Assembly: GCF_041080625.1 (NCBI RefSeq) | Contig: NZ_CP163518.1 | Coordinates: forward strand, 7,681,501 to 7,745,500 | Direction of reading: 5' to 3' | DNA from: Streptomyces sp. CG1 | GTDB taxonomy: Bacteria > Actinomycetota > Actinomycetes > Streptomycetales > Streptomycetaceae | DNA length: 64,000 nt | Shown: positions 35,688 through 43,902 of the stretch, piece after piece | Layout: every line of letters starts with the position of its first letter | How positions within the stretch are numbered: position 1 is the stretch's first letter | Program-made: the position numbers and the translations under genes | The notes under the pieces: generated by a model | The model's input: only the letters and a program-made list of their open reading frames with translations | What the model was told of the DNA's origin: nothing | Databases searched by the model: none

Positions 35688-35798
35688 CTAGGGCGAAATG
35701 CTCCTGAAGTCTGCTTCTGATCCGCCGAACTTCGGCATAACCAGGGCGCCGTTGTCTCACAAGTGCGCTGGACTACGCGCTATCCTGTGGTGGGTTGT

Positions 35799-36005
35799 TC
35801 ACTGACTGTGACGATGCGACGCAAGCTCGTCTGAATGCCCGCAGCTTCCCAAGCGGAAATGTGCCCGAGCTGTCGCGACCGCTTCGTCGGGCCACCACAG
35901 CGAGTCGCACTCGACGCACAACAGGAAGGACGTCCCGTCGGCCTTGAAGCGGTACGGGCGGACCCAGTCCTGTCCACAGCGAGGGCAGAGGAGTTGGGCT
36001 GGCAT
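35799..36005 (-). CDS. Small zinc-ribbon protein
   Basis: 68 residues from an internal ATG (MPAQLLCPRCGQDWVRPYRF). Two Cys pairs, CPRC near residue 7 and CVEC near residue 31, make a zinc ribbon, followed by SLWWPDEAV and a helical tail. Similar very small ribbon proteins are common in Streptomyces and may bind nucleic acid or protein. Upstream in-frame starts give a 92-residue form whose extra residues lack family character. Flanked by repeats and IS DNA. Confidence 0.65.
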   Translation of the reverse strand: MPAQLLCPRCGQDWVRPYRFKADGTSFLLCVECDSLWWPDEAVATARAHFRLGSCGHSDELASHRHSQ

Positions 36006-36034
36006 GACCAGCACCGTATCCCGGGACTGGGGTG

Positions 36035-36183
36035 CACGCTTTCCAAGTCTGTTGGTGGTCCCGGGGACGTTGAGCATGCCCGTTCACCTGGGTTCATGGG
36101 CGGTCGCTCGTGCGGGTGGCGAACGCCGTCGGTCTCGTCTGAACGGCCACGAACGGCGCTGAATGAGACGGAAACTGAGACGG
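36035..36183. repeat. Copy A of a 150-bp direct repeat with a tRNA-Ser-like anticodon-arm sequence
   Basis: Begins CACGCTTTCCAAGTCTGTTG, identical over 24 bp with copy B (38299), and ends TGAGACGGAAACTGAGACGG, also shared. Between them come partly conserved blocks (CGTTCACC, GTTCAT, CTGAACGGCC). The first 13 bases are complementary to the tRNA-Ser(GGA) anticodon arm, suggesting an integration-site origin. Confidence 0.6.
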
Positions 36184-36236
36184 TCCCGCGCGTAATCCTG
36201 GTGACGGTGGGCTGCGATCGGGGCTAGCGTGCGGCC

Positions 36237-36839
36237 GTGATCACCAACGAGGGAGTACGTCTGGGTACGGAGGCCGCACGGCGCCTGGCGCAGACAGGAC
36301 TCTATGAGTTCGAGCCAGGACCGACGGATGCCGAGTTCGAACGCATCGAGCAGGAGTTTGGGTTCGAGTTCGCGGACGATCACCGCGCGTTCCTTGCCGC
36401 GGGCCTTCCGGTCAACATTCCTCCTGAGGAGGGGCAGACCTGGTCCAAGCCCTGGCCCGAGTGGCGCAGCAGCGATCCGGAGAGGTTGCGCGATCAGCTT
36501 GGCTGGCCGGTCGAGGGCGTTCTCTTCGACGTCGAGCGCAACGGATTTTGGTACGAGGCATGGGGTGAGCGTCCGGCCGATGCCGCGGCTGCCCTGGCCA
36601 CTGCGCAGCGCCATCTTCGAGATGTACCGCTGCTTGTGCCGGTGTACGGCCACCGGTACCTTCCTGCCGGCCGGGGAAGCTTCGGGCATCCGGTGCTCTC
36701 GGTGTGGCAGACCGACATCATCTACTACGGGCTGGACCTGGTCGACTACATGCACCAGGAGTTCGACGAGGCACGAAGCGACGTCGACGAGGCCTGGGAC
36801 CCGAGAGCAACAGTCCCCTTCTGGCGCGACCTTCTCTGA
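36237..36839 (+). CDS. SUKH/SMI1-KNR4-like protein (candidate orphan immunity protein)
   Basis: 200 residues from GTG, weak ribosome site. The N-terminal half has the SUKH pattern of a helix with acidic residues followed by FGFEFADDHRAFLAAGLPVN, the Leu-Pro turn where these proteins place the conserved Pro. The middle contains WPVEGVLFDVERNGFWYEAWG, and a Trp/Tyr-rich C-terminus follows. SUKH proteins commonly neutralise secreted toxins in polymorphic toxin systems. No toxin gene adjoins it, and it lies between two 150-bp repeats, so it looks like mobile cargo. Other SMI1-like roles are possible. Confidence 0.6.
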   Translation: MITNEGVRLGTEAARRLAQTGLYEFEPGPTDAEFERIEQEFGFEFADDHRAFLAAGLPVNIPPEEGQTWSKPWPEWRSSDPERLRDQLGWPVEGVLFDVERNGFWYEAWGERPADAAAALATAQRHLRDVPLLVPVYGHRYLPAGRGSFGHPVLSVWQTDIIYYGLDLVDYMHQEFDEARSDVDEAWDPRATVPFWRDLL

Positions 36840-37080
36840 GTTCTGAGACCTGCGGAGACCGGTGGGCGCCCTTAGCTTGGGAAGCTCAGGTGATTCAGCA
36901 GGGCTTCATTAGCTGACCTGCGGCGGAGCGATGCTGGTGTCCTGTGGCCAGCCAACCCATTGCCCGGTGTTCCCCGTGGTTCCCCGCACGATCTGGCACG
37001 CGTCTGGCACGGGCATCAGTCCGTACGGGCTGACTTGCCGGTCTACTGACCACCGGTCCTGCCGACCAGCGGGACTGACG
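36840..37080. other. Gene-free spacer
   Basis: No supported coding sequence. It contains short repeats (TCTGGCACG twice near 36990-37015) and leads into a terminator-like hairpin. Nothing else recognised. Confidence 0.3.
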
Positions 37081-37118
37081 AAGCCCACGGCTCTGACCAG
37101 GTCGGATGCCGTGGGCTT
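37081..37118. terminator. Hairpin terminator
   Basis: AAGCCCACGGC and GCCGTGGGCTT make a perfect 11-bp stem with a 16-base loop. It lies between the SUKH-like gene (+) and the small membrane gene (-), so it may end transcription from either side. Confidence 0.6.
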
Positions 37119-37205
37119 CTGTCGTTGTCGGTTGGCGTCGGTTGACCTCGGACGACCCAGGGACGGCCCAGAAATCGCGCCGGGGGGACGTGCCGGGAAG
37201 GCGCG

Positions 37206-37478
37206 TCACCTGCTGCACGCAGCGACGATGCCCAGAATCACCAAGGCCACGAAGAACATCGCTACGCAACCGCCTATGGCGCTCTCCGCCTCCGCGACGA
37301 TCCCCTTGGGCTTCGGGCGGGACTTCTCGTAGTCCTGCATCCCTCGTGCTACCGCGCGCCTGATTTCGTCCTCGTCCACGGAGTCCCCCAAGCCAGCCAC
37401 TGTGTTCTGAACGGGCACGGTCAACCTACCTGTTGCACCGCCGCCGCTCGCTCCATTGGCGCGCTCAGTGGCCAGCAC
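37206..37478 (-). CDS. Small tail-anchored membrane protein
   Basis: 90 residues from GTG 37478, or 57 residues from GTG 37379, which has a better GGGGGA ribosome site. The acidic start DEDEIRRAVARGMQDYE leads to a single C-terminal helix VAMFFVALVILGIVAACSR, with no signal peptide. This fits a tail-anchored cytoplasmic protein. Family unknown; lies between the two 150-bp repeats. Confidence 0.55.
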   Translation of the reverse strand: MLATERANGASGGGATGRLTVPVQNTVAGLGDSVDEDEIRRAVARGMQDYEKSRPKPKGIVAEAESAIGGCVAMFFVALVILGIVAACSR

Positions 37479-37771
37479 TGACCTCTTCGTCCCGAAGCAA
37501 CTTGCGTGAGTGCTCTGCCATGGGCCGGTGTGGTCCCAAGCTGGGCGGATGGTCCGCAGACGTACACGCCCGTCCGCCGTTGTTCGTCGGCGTTGTCACG
37601 CAGTTACTGAGATTCCACGCGTGATGTCGTCGACGGCATCCGCTTGAACTGCGACGATCGCCGGCCGCGGTGCGACATCACACAAAGATCATCAGTAGAC
37701 ACTCAGCCGGGAGCCGAGCGCCCGCCACAGCCATCGATCTGGACTACGCCCCGCGGTGCTGGCTAGCGGCC

Positions 37772-38236
37772 TTAGACGTGACGCTTGGCCGCCATTACGA
37801 GTTGCTGAATCGCATCCCGGGTGTCCGTTCTGCGCGCGTCAAGCTCTGTCCGGGTGTCGACCTTGTACAGCGTTGTGACCTTTGCGAGGACGTCCGCCGC
37901 GGCTCGGGTGAACACGACGTCGTCCGTGAGCATCTGCGCTCGAAACAGCGCCTCTTGGGCGCGGGAGCGGAGATCGTAAGTGCGAATGCGTACCTCATCC
38001 GCATCCTCGGGGGCCGGCTGCTCATGTATGCAGAACCACAGGTGCACAAGGCTGCGACGGTAGTTGACCAGGGCGCCGGCATAGGTCGAGTACGCGTCCA
38101 AGCGCTCCTGCCGGAGGCGCTCGTCTCGTGCGAACTGGTGTCCCTTGTCCGTGGTGCGCTGCTGAACAACCAGGGTGATAACGGAGCCCAGCAATGTGCC
38201 TAGGACGGCTATGGCGCTAGCGATGATGGCTTCCAC
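37772..38236 (-). CDS. Single-span membrane protein with helical cytoplasmic domain
   Basis: 154 residues from GTG. The N-terminal helix AIIASAIAVLGTLLGSVITLV is a membrane anchor. It is followed by a charged helical domain (RDERLRQERLDAYSTYAGAL, then DLRSRAQEALFRAQMLTDDV) that looks like a helical bundle. Such proteins are common in Streptomyces integrative elements but have no assigned role. It lies between the two 150-bp repeats. Confidence 0.65.
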   Translation of the reverse strand: MEAIIASAIAVLGTLLGSVITLVVQQRTTDKGHQFARDERLRQERLDAYSTYAGALVNYRRSLVHLWFCIHEQPAPEDADEVRIRTYDLRSRAQEALFRAQMLTDDVVFTRAAADVLAKVTTLYKVDTRTELDARRTDTRDAIQQLVMAAKRHV

Positions 38237-38298
38237 ACCGCAAGGTGATCACACACGTCGTGTCTCGGGGAGAAGTTGACCCAAGAGCGACGTACTAA

Positions 38299-38448
38299 CA
38301 CGCTTTCCAAGTCTGTTGGTGGCTCGCCGAGCCTCGTACGGGTGCGTTCACCTGCGTTCATTATCAACTGGCCGTCTCTGTGACGACGGCTTGGGGTCTC
38401 TCCTGAACGGCCGTGAACGGGGCTGACTGAGACGGAAACTGAGACGGC
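38299..38448. repeat. Copy B of the 150-bp direct repeat
   Basis: Same orientation as copy A at 36035. It shares the first 24 bp exactly and the last 20 bp exactly, with partly matched interior. The pair encloses 2.1 kb carrying the SUKH-like gene and two small membrane genes. Confidence 0.6.
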
Positions 38449-38479
38449 CCGGCACAAGGCCAGACCGTCTCTACCTGGT

Positions 38480-38497
38480 GCAACTTCTGATCCGTAG
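38480..38497 (-). repeat. Short tRNA-Arg(ACG)-like att fragment
   Basis: GCAACTTCTGATCCGTAG matches, apart from one missing C, the anticodon-side part of the tRNA-Arg fragment at 40832-40874, in the same orientation. The pair could be the outer limits of a decayed integrated element. Confidence 0.45.
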
Positions 38498-39076
38498 GAT
38501 CGGCAGGCGGTTGGGTGGGGGCTCCGCCTTCCTCCCGGCTGACCGCTGATGGTCGTGATCCACGGTCTCTGTGTCCCGTCGTTGCCGTCAGGGTTGCCGT
38601 CAGCTCTGAACGGTGGCATCGCCTGTAACGACCGTTTTCAAGACTGTTCCTTTAGGCCGCTCGGGCAACCCACCTCACTCTCGTCGACCTGAGACGGAGC
38701 GGGTACAGCGCGCCGGGATCGCGCGTTCGGCGGGCGGTGTGGTCCTCACAGGGTTCACTGGCTCTGTTGCAGACACCGATATCACTGCTGCACACGCCCC
38801 GGCCCTGCCATCAAGGACTGCGGCGGCGGATGAAGCCGGCTTCGCCGATGACACAGCCGACCGCGCGCACCTGGGCCCGGCGCGGGCATACGCCCAAGCT
38901 CAATAGCCCCGACTCCCCCTGGCGGGTCAGCTCCTCGCTCTGGGGCAGCTCATCCGCGGCCACGTAGCCGTCGAGCAGCAAAGAGGGGCTAAAGCGAAGA
39001 AAACCACCCAATTGCACCCCCTGATCCCCGAATTGGCAATGATGGCTGGAACCAGTCAGCCCAACCTCAATTCTCT
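38498..39076. other. Gene-poor stretch with a second tRNA-Ser-like fragment
   Basis: No supported gene. At 38629-38645 CGACCGTTTTCAAGACT resembles a complement of the tRNA-Ser(UGA) anticodon arm and is followed by CTGTT, as in the 150-bp repeats. Coding-like frames here lack starts and family patterns. The last 100 bp become AT-richer ahead of the secreted-protein gene. Confidence 0.35.
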
Positions 39077-39091
39077 CTCAATTCAATTGAG
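39077..39091. promoter_or_regulatory. AT-rich palindrome upstream of the secreted-protein gene
   Basis: CTCAATTCAATTGAG is a 7-1-7 palindrome about 90 bp upstream of the start at 39183, in an unusually AT-rich stretch for this genome. It could be an operator or part of a promoter. Confidence 0.35.
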
Positions 39092-39182
39092 GGGTACGCC
39101 GAGTAGTCGTTAGGTTCCTGTCCGTTGGCCAACACAGAAACCTTTGTCAGACCAAACACGGACAACGACCAAAGGGGGAAAT

Positions 39183-39779
39183 GTGAATCGCACAGCAAGG
39201 ATCGGCACGCTCATCGGCGCAATGGCCGTGGGTGTGAGCCTGGGGATTACTTCCGCGACTCCGGCCATGGCGCAGAGCGAAGCAAAGGCTGCTGCCGCAA
39301 GTCCAGTCAGTGACTTCTTCGAGCCTGGCGCCAAGATACCGGGCAACGTCTTCAAGCCCGGCGCCGAGTTGGTAATCAAGCGAAATGCCGATTATGTGCG
39401 GTCGCTTTCTGCTGTTCCGGCTCAGCCGCAGGGGCGAGTCGATCTGGGCGAGTCGTGCGGCACCGAAGTGATTTCGAAGACGAGCGGCAACGGTAAGACC
39501 ACCCTGGTGCTGTCTGTCGTTAAGGAGCGAGCGGTCCAACTCAGTGGGGACGCTGGGATCAGCAAGGGCCTGATCTCTCTTGAGGTAGGTTTTAGCGTGA
39601 CAAATACCTACAAAGTCTCAAACGAAACCCGCTACGAGGTACCCAGCGGCAAGCACGGGAACGTCGAAGCGTACCCTCTCTACGAGCACTATCTGGCCAC
39701 GGTTCCCTGGCACGGATTCAGCCGGAAAGTCGACGTACTTAAGCCTATTGGCGTATGTTTCAATCAGTGGCTAGACTAG
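39183..39779 (+). CDS. Secreted protein of unknown function
   Basis: 198 residues from GTG with a strong AAAGGGGGAAAT ribosome site. Sec signal (IGTLIGAMAVGVSLGITSAT, cleavage after AMA) and a mature beta-rich domain with CGTEVISKTSGNGKTTLVLS and a late VEAYPLYEHYL segment. Two Cys residues could pair. Codon use and the AT-rich leader differ from core genes, suggesting transfer. A lipoprotein gene follows 31 bp later, so the two form an extracellular pair. No family recognised. Confidence 0.7.
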   Translation: MNRTARIGTLIGAMAVGVSLGITSATPAMAQSEAKAAAASPVSDFFEPGAKIPGNVFKPGAELVIKRNADYVRSLSAVPAQPQGRVDLGESCGTEVISKTSGNGKTTLVLSVVKERAVQLSGDAGISKGLISLEVGFSVTNTYKVSNETRYEVPSGKHGNVEAYPLYEHYLATVPWHGFSRKVDVLKPIGVCFNQWLD

Positions 39780-39810
39780 TCAGCGGCCAGTAATTTCGGT
39801 ACGTGAAAGG

Positions 39811-40416
39811 GTGACCTCCATGGCGCAGATTGTTCGAAAACTTGCCGTGGGAGTCGCCCTTTCGCTCTCGTGTGTCGCATGCACTTCGGGGGGCGGAAGC
39901 GGCGCTACACATGAATCATCGGCTGGCCAATTCGCACGCCTAAGTCAACTTAAATCTATCGACGCGACCGAAGAGCAGATCATCGCAGCGGATGAATTCC
40001 CTCCAGAGTCTCATACCCCTAAAGTAATAGGCGAGGTTCGTGAGGGTTCTTACCGTCTGATCGCGTATATCCAGGGGGACTCATGTGGCCTTCGAGTAGC
40101 TGACGCGACTAACTCCAAGCGATCGATTCTTCATGTCACTTCAGCATGGCCTGAAAATGATTCAGGTGGGAGTGTAAAATACCCTGTTGGCCCCTACAGC
40201 TTCGCCTCGGCGGAAGGTGCGAGTGGGTCTGGAGCGTGGGCTTCGCTTGGCTGTAGCAAGTCAGCGATGGTAATCGATTACTCGTCTCCGACTCATGGAC
40301 CTGCGTCTGATCAGCAGGGTAACGTTTCAGTCAAAGAGCCCCCCAAGGGTCCGGGGACTCTAACCGTGATCATCGGTCCGCGAGAAGCTCGCGAAAGGAT
40401 CCTGCCACGGGTCTAA
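39811..40416 (+). CDS. Lipoprotein of unknown function
   Basis: 201 residues from GTG, or from ATG 39820. Signal peptide with lipobox LSCVAC, then a Gly/Ser linker and a compact beta-rich domain (GEVREGSYRLIAYIQGDSCG, SGAWASLGCSKSAMVIDY). Lower GC than core genes. It follows the secreted protein by 31 bp and precedes integrase debris, so it looks like cargo of a former integrated element. No family recognised. Confidence 0.7.
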   Translation: MTSMAQIVRKLAVGVALSLSCVACTSGGGSGATHESSAGQFARLSQLKSIDATEEQIIAADEFPPESHTPKVIGEVREGSYRLIAYIQGDSCGLRVADATNSKRSILHVTSAWPENDSGGSVKYPVGPYSFASAEGASGSGAWASLGCSKSAMVIDYSSPTHGPASDQQGNVSVKEPPKGPGTLTVIIGPREARERILPRV

Positions 40417-40430
40417 ACGCCTGTACGCCC

Positions 40431-40743
40431 AATGGCGGCAAACTGCTGATCGTCGCGCCGAAGACGCGGCGCTCGGACCGTCGCGTGGCCCTGCCAGCGA
40501 TTGCGTGACCGCGCTCCCTGCCTGAGCAGGGAGCCGACCGGAAGGCCGCCGGTACCGACTGGAAGGGCACCGGTCAGGGCCTCGTGTGACGCCTCCCTCC
40601 TCCACGAACAGGGCAGCGACGCTCGCATCGTACGGCTCGACTCCCTGCGATCCGCCTTCGACCGCGTGGGGGATGCGCTGAGGGGTAGCGGCAACGAGCC
40701 GGACGATGACGACAGCGCGACCGATGTCCCGGTAGCCGTCTGA
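40431..40743 (+). pseudogene. Degenerate tyrosine integrase
   Basis: Pieces of the catalytic domain survive in different frames. NGGKLLIVAPKTRRSDRRVA is the strand with the conserved Lys/Arg region found before VALP in actinomycete integrases. WKGTGQGLV follows, then SLLHEQGSDAR (from the HxLRHSxxxLLHEQG box) and a helical tail to the stop at 40743. The Arg-His-Arg core and the catalytic Tyr segment are missing. It lies directly beside a half tRNA, as integrase genes of pSAM2-like elements do. Confidence 0.65.
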
Positions 40744-40831
40744 TCGACTCCGCTTCCGCCCTCTGGGGCAGTTGCCGTCAAGGCAAAAGCCAGAGGCCCC
40801 GTGGATCACTTCACAGGGCTTCTGGTCTGTT

Positions 40832-40874
40832 GTGCACTCGGCAGGATTTGAACCTGCAACCTTCTGATCCGTAG
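40832..40874 (-). tRNA. 3' half of tRNA-Arg(ACG), an att-site remnant
   Basis: On the minus strand CTACGGATCAGAAGG reads as anticodon loop and stem (anticodon ACG). It is followed by the T-arm GCAGG-TTCAAAT-CCTGC and acceptor strand CGAGTGCAC. The D-arm and 5' acceptor are absent; homology stops exactly at the anticodon. Integrases commonly recombine at this place, so this is an attL/attR scar and not a working tRNA gene. Confidence 0.8.
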
Positions 40875-41256
40875 CTCTACAGAGAACGGACAACGAAGGT
40901 CATAGAGGCTGCCGTTCGGCCGCTCAGAGGGGCTATCGATCATGGTCGGTTGCTGAGGTTGCTGTACTTCGTTGCTGTACTGCTCGGCAGCGAAGGGCGG
41001 GTCTGTACCTCAGCCGACGACAGTCAGCCACGAGGCGGGTTCGTCGACCGACCAGGCGCGCGTGTGTCTCGCTGCACCCCCACCGGCCTCAGCCACGCTA
41101 TCGGGTTTGCCGTCGACCACAGCAAGCCGCGAGGGTCGGCCCATGACGACCAACGCGTGTCGGCCGCGCGACATCAGCACGGCGGTCCGGGTACGCGGGG
41201 TGAAGTGCTCTTCAGCACGACGTGCCGGACGGGACCGGGAGCGTGACACTGGAGGT
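40875..41256. other. Gene-free stretch between att scar and membrane protein gene
   Basis: No supported gene. Repetition of GTTGCTG near 40950-40980 is the only structure noticed. The promoter of the gene at 41257 should lie here. Confidence 0.35.
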
Positions 41257-41979
41257 ATGCGGACTCGGCGGCACCTGCCGGCCCGGGCGGCGAACCAGAG
41301 ACCCTACCGCTCGGTGACGGTCGAGGCCGAACTGGACGAGCCTCTGTCGCGCTGGCTGTGGCTGGTGAAGCCGGTCCTGCTCGTCCCCCACCACATAGCG
41401 TTGACGGCACTCTGGTTGCTGTTCGTCGCGGCAAGCGCGATCGCCTTCGTCGCGATCCTGTTCACCGGGCGCTACCCGCGCGTCCTGTTCGCCTTCACCA
41501 CAGGCGTGCTGCGCTGGACGTGGCGTGTGGCTTACTACTTCTCCGGGACGCTCGCCACCGATCGTTATCCGCCGTTCAGCCTGGGGGCCGTGCCCGGGTA
41601 CCCGGCACGGGTGGAGATCGCCTATCCCGAGCGGCTGTCACGCGGCCTGGTGCTGGTGAAGTCGTGGTTGCTGCCCCTACCGCACTTCCTCCTCCTGGGT
41701 CTCTCCGCGCTGGTCTTCCTCGCGGCCCAGTGGTGGGGCGGCCTCCTCTGGCTGCTGGTGGTGTGCGCCGTCGTGGTCTCGTGCCTTCTCGGGCCTGCGG
41801 CCATCCTGCTGTTCACAGGCCACTACCCCAGACGCCTCTTCGGCCCGATCGTCGGCTTCGACCGCTGGATACTGCGCCTGCTGGCCTACGTGGCGCTGAT
41901 GACGGACGAGTATCCGCCCCTGCGGATCGACGCCGGCGGCACCGAGCCAGCAGTGCCCCGAAAGCCTGCAACCGGCTGA
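41257..41979 (+). CDS. DUF4389-type membrane protein
   Basis: 240 residues from ATG with GGAGG immediately upstream. The protein is built of two similar halves, each with PYRSVTVEAELDEPLSRWLW or YPARVEIAYPERLSRGLVLV followed by two membrane helices and FTGRYPRVLF or FTGHYPRRLF, the repeated signature of DUF4389 proteins. An N-terminal basic tail is cytoplasmic. Function is unknown for the family. Upstream in-frame starts add low-complexity sequence and are not preferred. Confidence 0.85.
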   Translation: MRTRRHLPARAANQRPYRSVTVEAELDEPLSRWLWLVKPVLLVPHHIALTALWLLFVAASAIAFVAILFTGRYPRVLFAFTTGVLRWTWRVAYYFSGTLATDRYPPFSLGAVPGYPARVEIAYPERLSRGLVLVKSWLLPLPHFLLLGLSALVFLAAQWWGGLLWLLVVCAVVVSCLLGPAAILLFTGHYPRRLFGPIVGFDRWILRLLAYVALMTDEYPPLRIDAGGTEPAVPRKPATG

Positions 41980-42176
41980 CCGGCTCGCCGACCGAGCAGG
42001 CGCTCTTGCGCCTCACCGAGCCTGACGAAACCGTCGGCCTCGTGCTCACTCCGCCGACCGCCCCGGCCACGACGTACCCCTTCTTTGACGTCAGGCGGCT
42101 GATTGCTGTAGTGCGCGATACGGGCGCCGGCCGGGCTGGAGCGGGGCGGAGACAGACATCCGATGCGGTTGATCAG

Positions 42177-43397
42177 TCAAGTCGTGTTGGGGAAGGCGGT
42201 CTGCTCGTCGTAGGGGATGCGGTGGGTGAGGCAGTGGTGCAGGCAGCCGAGTAAGCGGTTGAAGAGGTTGCGTTGGGCTGCGACGTGTCGGTCTTCGGCT
42301 GCGCGACGGCGATCGTAGTGGGCTCGTGCTCCGGGGGATGCGGTAAGGGCGGCGAAGGCCCAGATGTAGCCGGCTGAGGCGAGACGCTGGTCCTTGATGT
42401 GCCTGGCCAGGACGGTGGTCTTGCGTCCGGAGGACCGGGTGATGGGTGCTGATCCGGCGTAGGCCTTCAGGGCACGCGGGCTGGTGAAGCGGGTGTGGTC
42501 GTCGCCGAGTTCGGCCAGGACGCGGGCTCCGGTGAGGGCGCCGAGGCCGGGGAAGCTGGTGATGATCTCGGCGTCCTGGTGGGTGGCGAAGGCTGCGGTG
42601 GTGGCTGCTTCCAGGTCGTCTGCGCTGGTGCAGGCGGCGTCGAACTGCTTCAGCAGGGCGAGGGTCTTGGTGCCCATGGCCTGCTCGATCACGGGTGGCT
42701 GATGCATCTGAGGTTCACGGAGCAGGGCATGGAGGCGTTCGACCTCGCCGGTGATCTCCCGTTGACGTCCGGCTTTCTTGAGGATCGCTCGTAGTTGGGC
42801 GCGGGTGAGCCGGGCGGCTTGGGTAGGAGTGGGGGCTGCGGCGAGCAGGGTGCGGGTGACGGGTGAGGCGAGGCCTTCGCGGAAGTGCTTGAAGACGGTG
42901 AGGAAGCCGGGGAAGTACTCGCGCAGGTGGGAGCGCAGCCGGTTGCCGGTCTGGACGCGGTCCCAGACGGCGTCCTGGTGGGCTCGAGCCAGGACGGTGA
43001 TGGCCTGGGCGAGGTGGCTGTCCGCGGGCAGGGGCCGGTGTTCTGCAAGATCGGTGCGCAGGATGTTGGCCAGGACCTTGGCATCGAGGTGGTCGGACTT
43101 CTTGCGGCTGAGTGCGTAGCGGTCGCGGTAGCGGGCGGCAGTGAGCGGGTTGATCACGTAGATGGGCCTGGCGGCGGCGCGTAAGCAGGCGACCAGGAGC
43201 CCGTGAGAGGTCTCGATGGCGACCGGGATCGGGTCGTGTGGGCTGTCGCCGTGCTGGGCCAGCAGCTGCAGGAGCTGGCTGAGGCCGGTGGGGGTGTCGT
43301 CGATGCGGAGCTTGTCCAGGAGAGTGCCGGCCTCGTCGAGCAGTGCGATGTCGTGGTGGTCGGTGGCCCAGTCGATGCCGCAGAACACGCTGTTCAT
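42177..43397 (-). CDS. IS110-family transposase (DEDD type), copy 1
   Basis: 406 residues from ATG 43397. The RuvC-like start VFCGIDWATDHHDIALLDEA contains the first Asp; later YALSRKKSDHLDAKVLANIL carries the DxxDA acidic pair. The C-terminal Tnp2 domain has ITSFPGLGALTGARVLAELG and YAGSAPITRSSGRKT with the conserved Ser. The frame is intact. IS110 enzymes act with a bridge RNA encoded in the element's non-coding end; here the upstream flank (43398 to about 43600) is the place to look. No terminal inverted repeats, as expected. Confidence 0.92.
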   Translation of the reverse strand: MNSVFCGIDWATDHHDIALLDEAGTLLDKLRIDDTPTGLSQLLQLLAQHGDSPHDPIPVAIETSHGLLVACLRAAARPIYVINPLTAARYRDRYALSRKKSDHLDAKVLANILRTDLAEHRPLPADSHLAQAITVLARAHQDAVWDRVQTGNRLRSHLREYFPGFLTVFKHFREGLASPVTRTLLAAAPTPTQAARLTRAQLRAILKKAGRQREITGEVERLHALLREPQMHQPPVIEQAMGTKTLALLKQFDAACTSADDLEAATTAAFATHQDAEIITSFPGLGALTGARVLAELGDDHTRFTSPRALKAYAGSAPITRSSGRKTTVLARHIKDQRLASAGYIWAFAALTASPGARAHYDRRRAAEDRHVAAQRNLFNRLLGCLHHCLTHRIPYDEQTAFPNTT

Positions 43398-43631
43398 GGT
43401 GGTGTCCTTGGGTGGGTGCCGGTGGTGTGAGGGTCGTCGCCGTGGCGGGGTTGCGCGTCTCCCTAATGGCAGGGCTCCGGGGCCCGTCATCCGATTAGCC
43501 GTTCGCAATCCCAGCGGTCACCAGGGGCCTCGGTCAGCTGTGGAACTGGGGACGTTCGCCGAGCAGTGAGAGGTGTTCCCTGGCGGCGGCTTGGACCACG
43601 AGAGCCAACGATGCCGCTGTTTGTGTGCGAG

Positions 43632-43698
43632 CGGGGGTGGCGGGGCCGGTCCGCGCGGGACGAAGGCATGAGCGCGGATCGGCCCCGCCACCCCCGCG
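43632..43698. repeat. Very strong 26-bp-stem hairpin between two IS110-family genes
   Basis: GCGGGGGTGGCGGGGCCG at 43632-43649 pairs exactly with CGGCCCCGCCACCCCCGC at 43681-43698. The stem extends inward through TCCGCGC/GCGCGGA with one mismatch, leaving a 15-base loop. It lies upstream of transposase copy 1 and downstream of copy 2, in the 505-bp non-coding interval 43398-43902, where no gene is seen. It could be part of a structured RNA, a terminator or a repeat unit. Confidence 0.75.
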
Positions 43699-43902
43699 AT
43701 GCTGCACTGGGCAAGTAGGCACGTGGGGCCGGCTCTGTCTTGAGAGGTCAGGCCTCAGGAGCGACTACGGATCACCACATGCCGACCCGCCCAAAGACAC
43801 TCAGACGGGAAACCGCCCAGCGTCCTACCGCGCCATTAGGAGCGCAGGCCCGGCCGGGGGCCGGGCCGCGCGCGGCGAGCGGAGCGAGTCTCAATGACGG
43901 AG

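Noticed and set aside
36035..36060. Complete tRNA-Ser gene at the 150-bp repeat
   Set aside because: Only the anticodon-arm side matches; no T-arm or acceptor stem can be folded.
38613..38906. 97-residue plus-strand frame
   Set aside because: Starts at a tRNA-like fragment, has no family pattern and overlaps other equally open frames.
38811..39017. 68-residue minus-strand frame with a protein-like middle
   Set aside because: No ribosome site and no family pattern; too short to support among att-site debris.
40360..40893. Minus-strand frame containing KVAGSNPAECTT
   Set aside because: That segment is a translation of the tRNA T-arm and acceptor; the rest runs antisense to integrase debris.
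43632..43698. Hairpin as an ordinary Rho-independent terminator
   Set aside because: The stem is far longer than normal and there is no coding end on the right strand nearby, so it is recorded as a repeat/structured element instead.
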